DNA from: CAVYEM01 sp963767635
GTDB lineage: Bacteria; Vulcanimicrobiota; Vulcanimicrobiia; Vulcanimicrobiales; Vulcanimicrobiaceae
Reading direction: 5' to 3'
DNA: 64,000 nucleotides
Assembly (NCBI GenBank): GCA_963767635.1
Contig: CAVYEM010000001.1
Coordinates: 124,001 to 188,000 of the forward strand
Part shown: piece by piece, positions 62,238 to 64,000 of the stretch
Numbering within the stretch: position 1 is the stretch's first letter
Layout: every line of letters starts with the position of its first letter
Translations under genes and position numbers: made by a program
The notes under the pieces: generated by a model
Seen by the model: the letters and a program-made list of their open reading frames with translations, nothing else
What the model was told of the DNA's origin: nothing
Database searches by the model: none

Positions 62238-62262
62238 GCAGCGAACTCAATACTTGCGTCCC

Positions 62263-62490
62263 TCATCGATTCAGCTCACGAGGTGAGATGCCCCCCAACG
62301 TCACGCCGGCGCGCAATTTTTTTATGGCTTCAATTGCCTCGCGAGCTTTCGTTCGCCGGTCCTCTACGGGGCGAAGTTCAGCAACGGGTTTGCCATTGCG
62401 CGTTATCGTGATGGACTCGCCGTGCTCCACCGCTTCCAACAGTTTCGAGAGATGTGCTTTTGCCTCGAAGGCCCCCACGCTTCTCATCAT
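62263..62490 (-). CDS. Phd/YefM-type antitoxin, tail probably frameshifted
   Basis: A 75-residue protein: MRSVGAFEAKAHLSKLLEAVEHGESITITRNGKPVAELRP is the Phd fold. It continues AREAIEAIKKLRAGVTLGGISPREL and then stops after NR. Dropping one A directly after CTG would restore IDEGRKY and a stop, the conserved family ending; this would extend the gene to about 62242. The same extra A occurs in the related antitoxin at 50.3 kb. ATG 62490 is preferred to 62502. Confidence 0.82.
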   Translation of the reverse strand: MMRSVGAFEAKAHLSKLLEAVEHGESITITRNGKPVAELRPVEDRRTKAREAIEAIKKLRAGVTLGGISPRELNR

Positions 62491-62604
62491 CCAGCCTCTC
62501 AAAGCGATAAACTAGTCTGTGAACTAGTCTAACATCCACGTTCAGGTCGTGCAAGCGAGCCGCAATAAGGACCGCCTCGTAAGGGGCGCGAAGCGTGCCC
62601 GGCT

Positions 62605-63957
62605 ATGATTTCCAACACTTCCAAAGCGGTGGTTCTGGGCACCGCGCGCACGCCGTTCGGGCGCCTCGGCGGCGGTCTGGCCTCCCTCGAAGCGACCACG
62701 CTCGGTGCGGCAGCGCTCGTCGCAGCCATCGAACGCGCCGGCGTCGATCCCGCCGAGATCGAGCACGTCATCATGGGTCAGGTCCTCCAAGCGGGCGCGG
62801 GGCAGAATCCGGCCCGCCAAGTCGGCTTCAAGAGCGGCCTGGCAAAAACCGTGACGGCTGAAACGGTGAACAAGGTGTGTGCCTCGGGATTGCTTGCCGT
62901 GGTCAACGGCGCGCGGCTGATCAACGAAGGCAGCAACGAGGTCGTGGGCGCGGGCGGCATGGAGTCGATGTCCAATGCGCCGTATCTTCTGAAAGAAGCG
63001 CGCAGCGGGTATCGCTTCGGCGACGGCCGGCTCATCGACGCAATGATCCACGACGGATTGTGGGATTACTATTTTCCGATGACGATGGCCGCGCAGGGCT
63101 CCAAGGTCGCGGACGAGCTCGGCCTCTCGCGCGAAGAGCAGGATCGCTTTGCGTATGAAAGCCATCGTCGCGCCGCGCAAGCGCAGCAAAGCGGAAAATT
63201 CGCCGCGGAGATCGCGCCGGTGCGCGTCGCAAGCAAGGCGAAAGGCAAAATCGTCGTGGATGCACTCCCGCTACCCGCGCGCGCTCGCGTGCCCGTGGCG
63301 GCGGGATCGTCGAGCGCATCGGCCGACGACGTATGGTCGCACGAACCCTCGTCCGAATTTACGCTCGACTACGCGCAGTGGGCGCCGTTCGTTACGGGAG
63401 ACGTTCCAAGTTCGCTTGTCGACCGCGACGAAGGCGTGCGCGCCGAAGCGAGTTTGGAAACGATGGCCAAACTCAAGCCGCTCGAGAAGAACGGCACGAT
63501 TACTGCAGGCAATGCGCCCGGCGTGAACGACGGTGCCGCGGCGCTCGTGCTCGCAAGCGCGCAGTACGCGCGCTCGCACGGGCATGAGGCGCTCGCGAGC
63601 GTGCTCGATCATGCAGCCGTTGCATGGGACTCCCCGTACATCGCGCTCACGCCCGCCATGGCCGCGCAAAAACTGCTTGCCAAAACCGGCTTGCGCGCGG
63701 AGCAGATCGACGTGTGGGAAATCAACGAAGCATTCTCCGCCGTCGCTATTACGTCGGCGCGAAAGCTCGGCCTAGACCCCGAGCGGATCAACCAATACGG
63801 CGGCGCCGTTGCCATGGGTCATCCCATCGGGGCGAGTGGCGCGCGCCTCATCGGCACGGTCGTGCAGCAGTTGCGCGCGCGGGGCGGCGGTTTAGGCGTC
63901 GCGGCGATCTGCAGCGGCGGCGGCCAGGGCGACGCGGTTCTGATTCGTTGCGTCTAG
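62605..63957 (+). CDS. Acetyl-CoA acetyltransferase (thiolase) with internal insertion
   Basis: A 450-residue thiolase. VVLGTARTPFGRLGGGL opens it, TVNKVCASGLLAVVNGARLI carries the nucleophilic Cys, EINEAFSAVAI and GHPIGASGARLIG the His, and ICSGGGQGDAVLI the second Cys. Typical AtoB/PhaA enzymes have about 393 residues; the extra length is an insertion at about residues 219-271, between GKIVVD and DEGVRAEASLETMAKL. It interconverts acetyl-CoA and acetoacetyl-CoA. It overlaps the next gene, a 3-hydroxyacyl-CoA dehydrogenase. Confidence 0.93.
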   Translation: MISNTSKAVVLGTARTPFGRLGGGLASLEATTLGAAALVAAIERAGVDPAEIEHVIMGQVLQAGAGQNPARQVGFKSGLAKTVTAETVNKVCASGLLAVVNGARLINEGSNEVVGAGGMESMSNAPYLLKEARSGYRFGDGRLIDAMIHDGLWDYYFPMTMAAQGSKVADELGLSREEQDRFAYESHRRAAQAQQSGKFAAEIAPVRVASKAKGKIVVDALPLPARARVPVAAGSSSASADDVWSHEPSSEFTLDYAQWAPFVTGDVPSSLVDRDEGVRAEASLETMAKLKPLEKNGTITAGNAPGVNDGAAALVLASAQYARSHGHEALASVLDHAAVAWDSPYIALTPAMAAQKLLAKTGLRAEQIDVWEINEAFSAVAITSARKLGLDPERINQYGGAVAMGHPIGASGARLIGTVVQQLRARGGGLGVAAICSGGGQGDAVLIRCV

Positions 63958-64000
63958 CCGTCATCGGCGCCGGCCAGATGGGTTCGGGTATCGCGCAAGT
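63948..64000 (+). CDS. hbd: 3-hydroxyacyl-CoA dehydrogenase, N-terminal fragment (runs off the window)
   Basis: Seventeen codons from a TTG at 63948: LAVIGAGQMGSGIAQ, the first beta strand and NAD-binding loop of 3-hydroxybutyryl-CoA dehydrogenase. It overlaps the thiolase stop by ten bases. With thiolase this would handle acetoacetyl-CoA and 3-hydroxybutyryl-CoA, as in butyrate formation or polyhydroxybutyrate metabolism. Confidence 0.8.
   Translation, partial: MRLAVIGAGQMGSGIAQ

Overview
The window is GC-rich and reads as one chromosome segment of a bacterium with a Firmicutes-like housekeeping block and an outer membrane. WhiA, the S4 protein RqcP, YabN-type MazG, a PrsA-like foldase and Mfd lie on the minus strand in an order related to the Bacillus mfd-yabN-yabO region, and a CIRCE operator precedes hsp20. 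An LptD-like beta-barrel gene implies a diderm envelope. This mix fits a diderm Terrabacteria lineage such as Eremiobacterota. That placement is inference, since no rRNA or marker search was possible.

Layout. 1-11.2 kb: housekeeping genes (whiA, rqcP, mazG, prsA-like, mfd), interrupted by a plus-strand insert carrying a MATE exporter, a glycosyltransferase and an SqdB-like epimerase. 11.2-16.1 kb: CIRCE-hsp20, two membrane glycan proteins and a pyrimidine-nucleoside phosphorylase. 16.1-17.5 kb: a small foreign-looking patch with an orphan ParD and repeats. 17.5-24 kb: a polyprenyl-phosphate glycosyltransferase, two tandem Ig-like anchored proteins, an LptD-like protein and deoB. 23.5-46 kb: a large surface-polysaccharide cluster with an initiating sugar-phosphate transferase, two flippases, five soluble glycosyltransferases, a CDP-deoxysugar branch with a C-methyltransferase, two giant GT-C-like membrane proteins and two methyltransferases. 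46-51 kb: a stress-protein pair, an aminotransferase and three toxin-antitoxin modules. 51-62 kb: an ECF sigma/anti-sigma operon, rmlD, lysine 5,6-aminomutase (kamDE), a PilZ protein, GDP-rhamnose genes (gmd, rmd), a CDF transporter and a further Phd/PIN pair. 62.6-64 kb: a thiolase and the start of a 3-hydroxyacyl-CoA dehydrogenase.

Two themes recur. First, genes of lysine fermentation occur at three places: a 3-aminobutyryl-CoA ammonia-lyase domain read in one frame with MazG, kamD-kamE, and thiolase plus hbd. Second, many otherwise well-conserved genes are broken by single-base indels, mostly one extra base in a short run. Both essential-type and accessory genes are affected, so sequencing or assembly error is the simplest explanation, although real decay cannot be excluded. 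For these genes I give the span of the reconstructed gene.

A dispersed palindromic repeat built on CTTCGACAdGCTCAGG occurs four times. Three copies lie inside coding sequence, where they supply or alter protein segments. No rRNA, tRNA, CRISPR array or complete insertion sequence was recognised.
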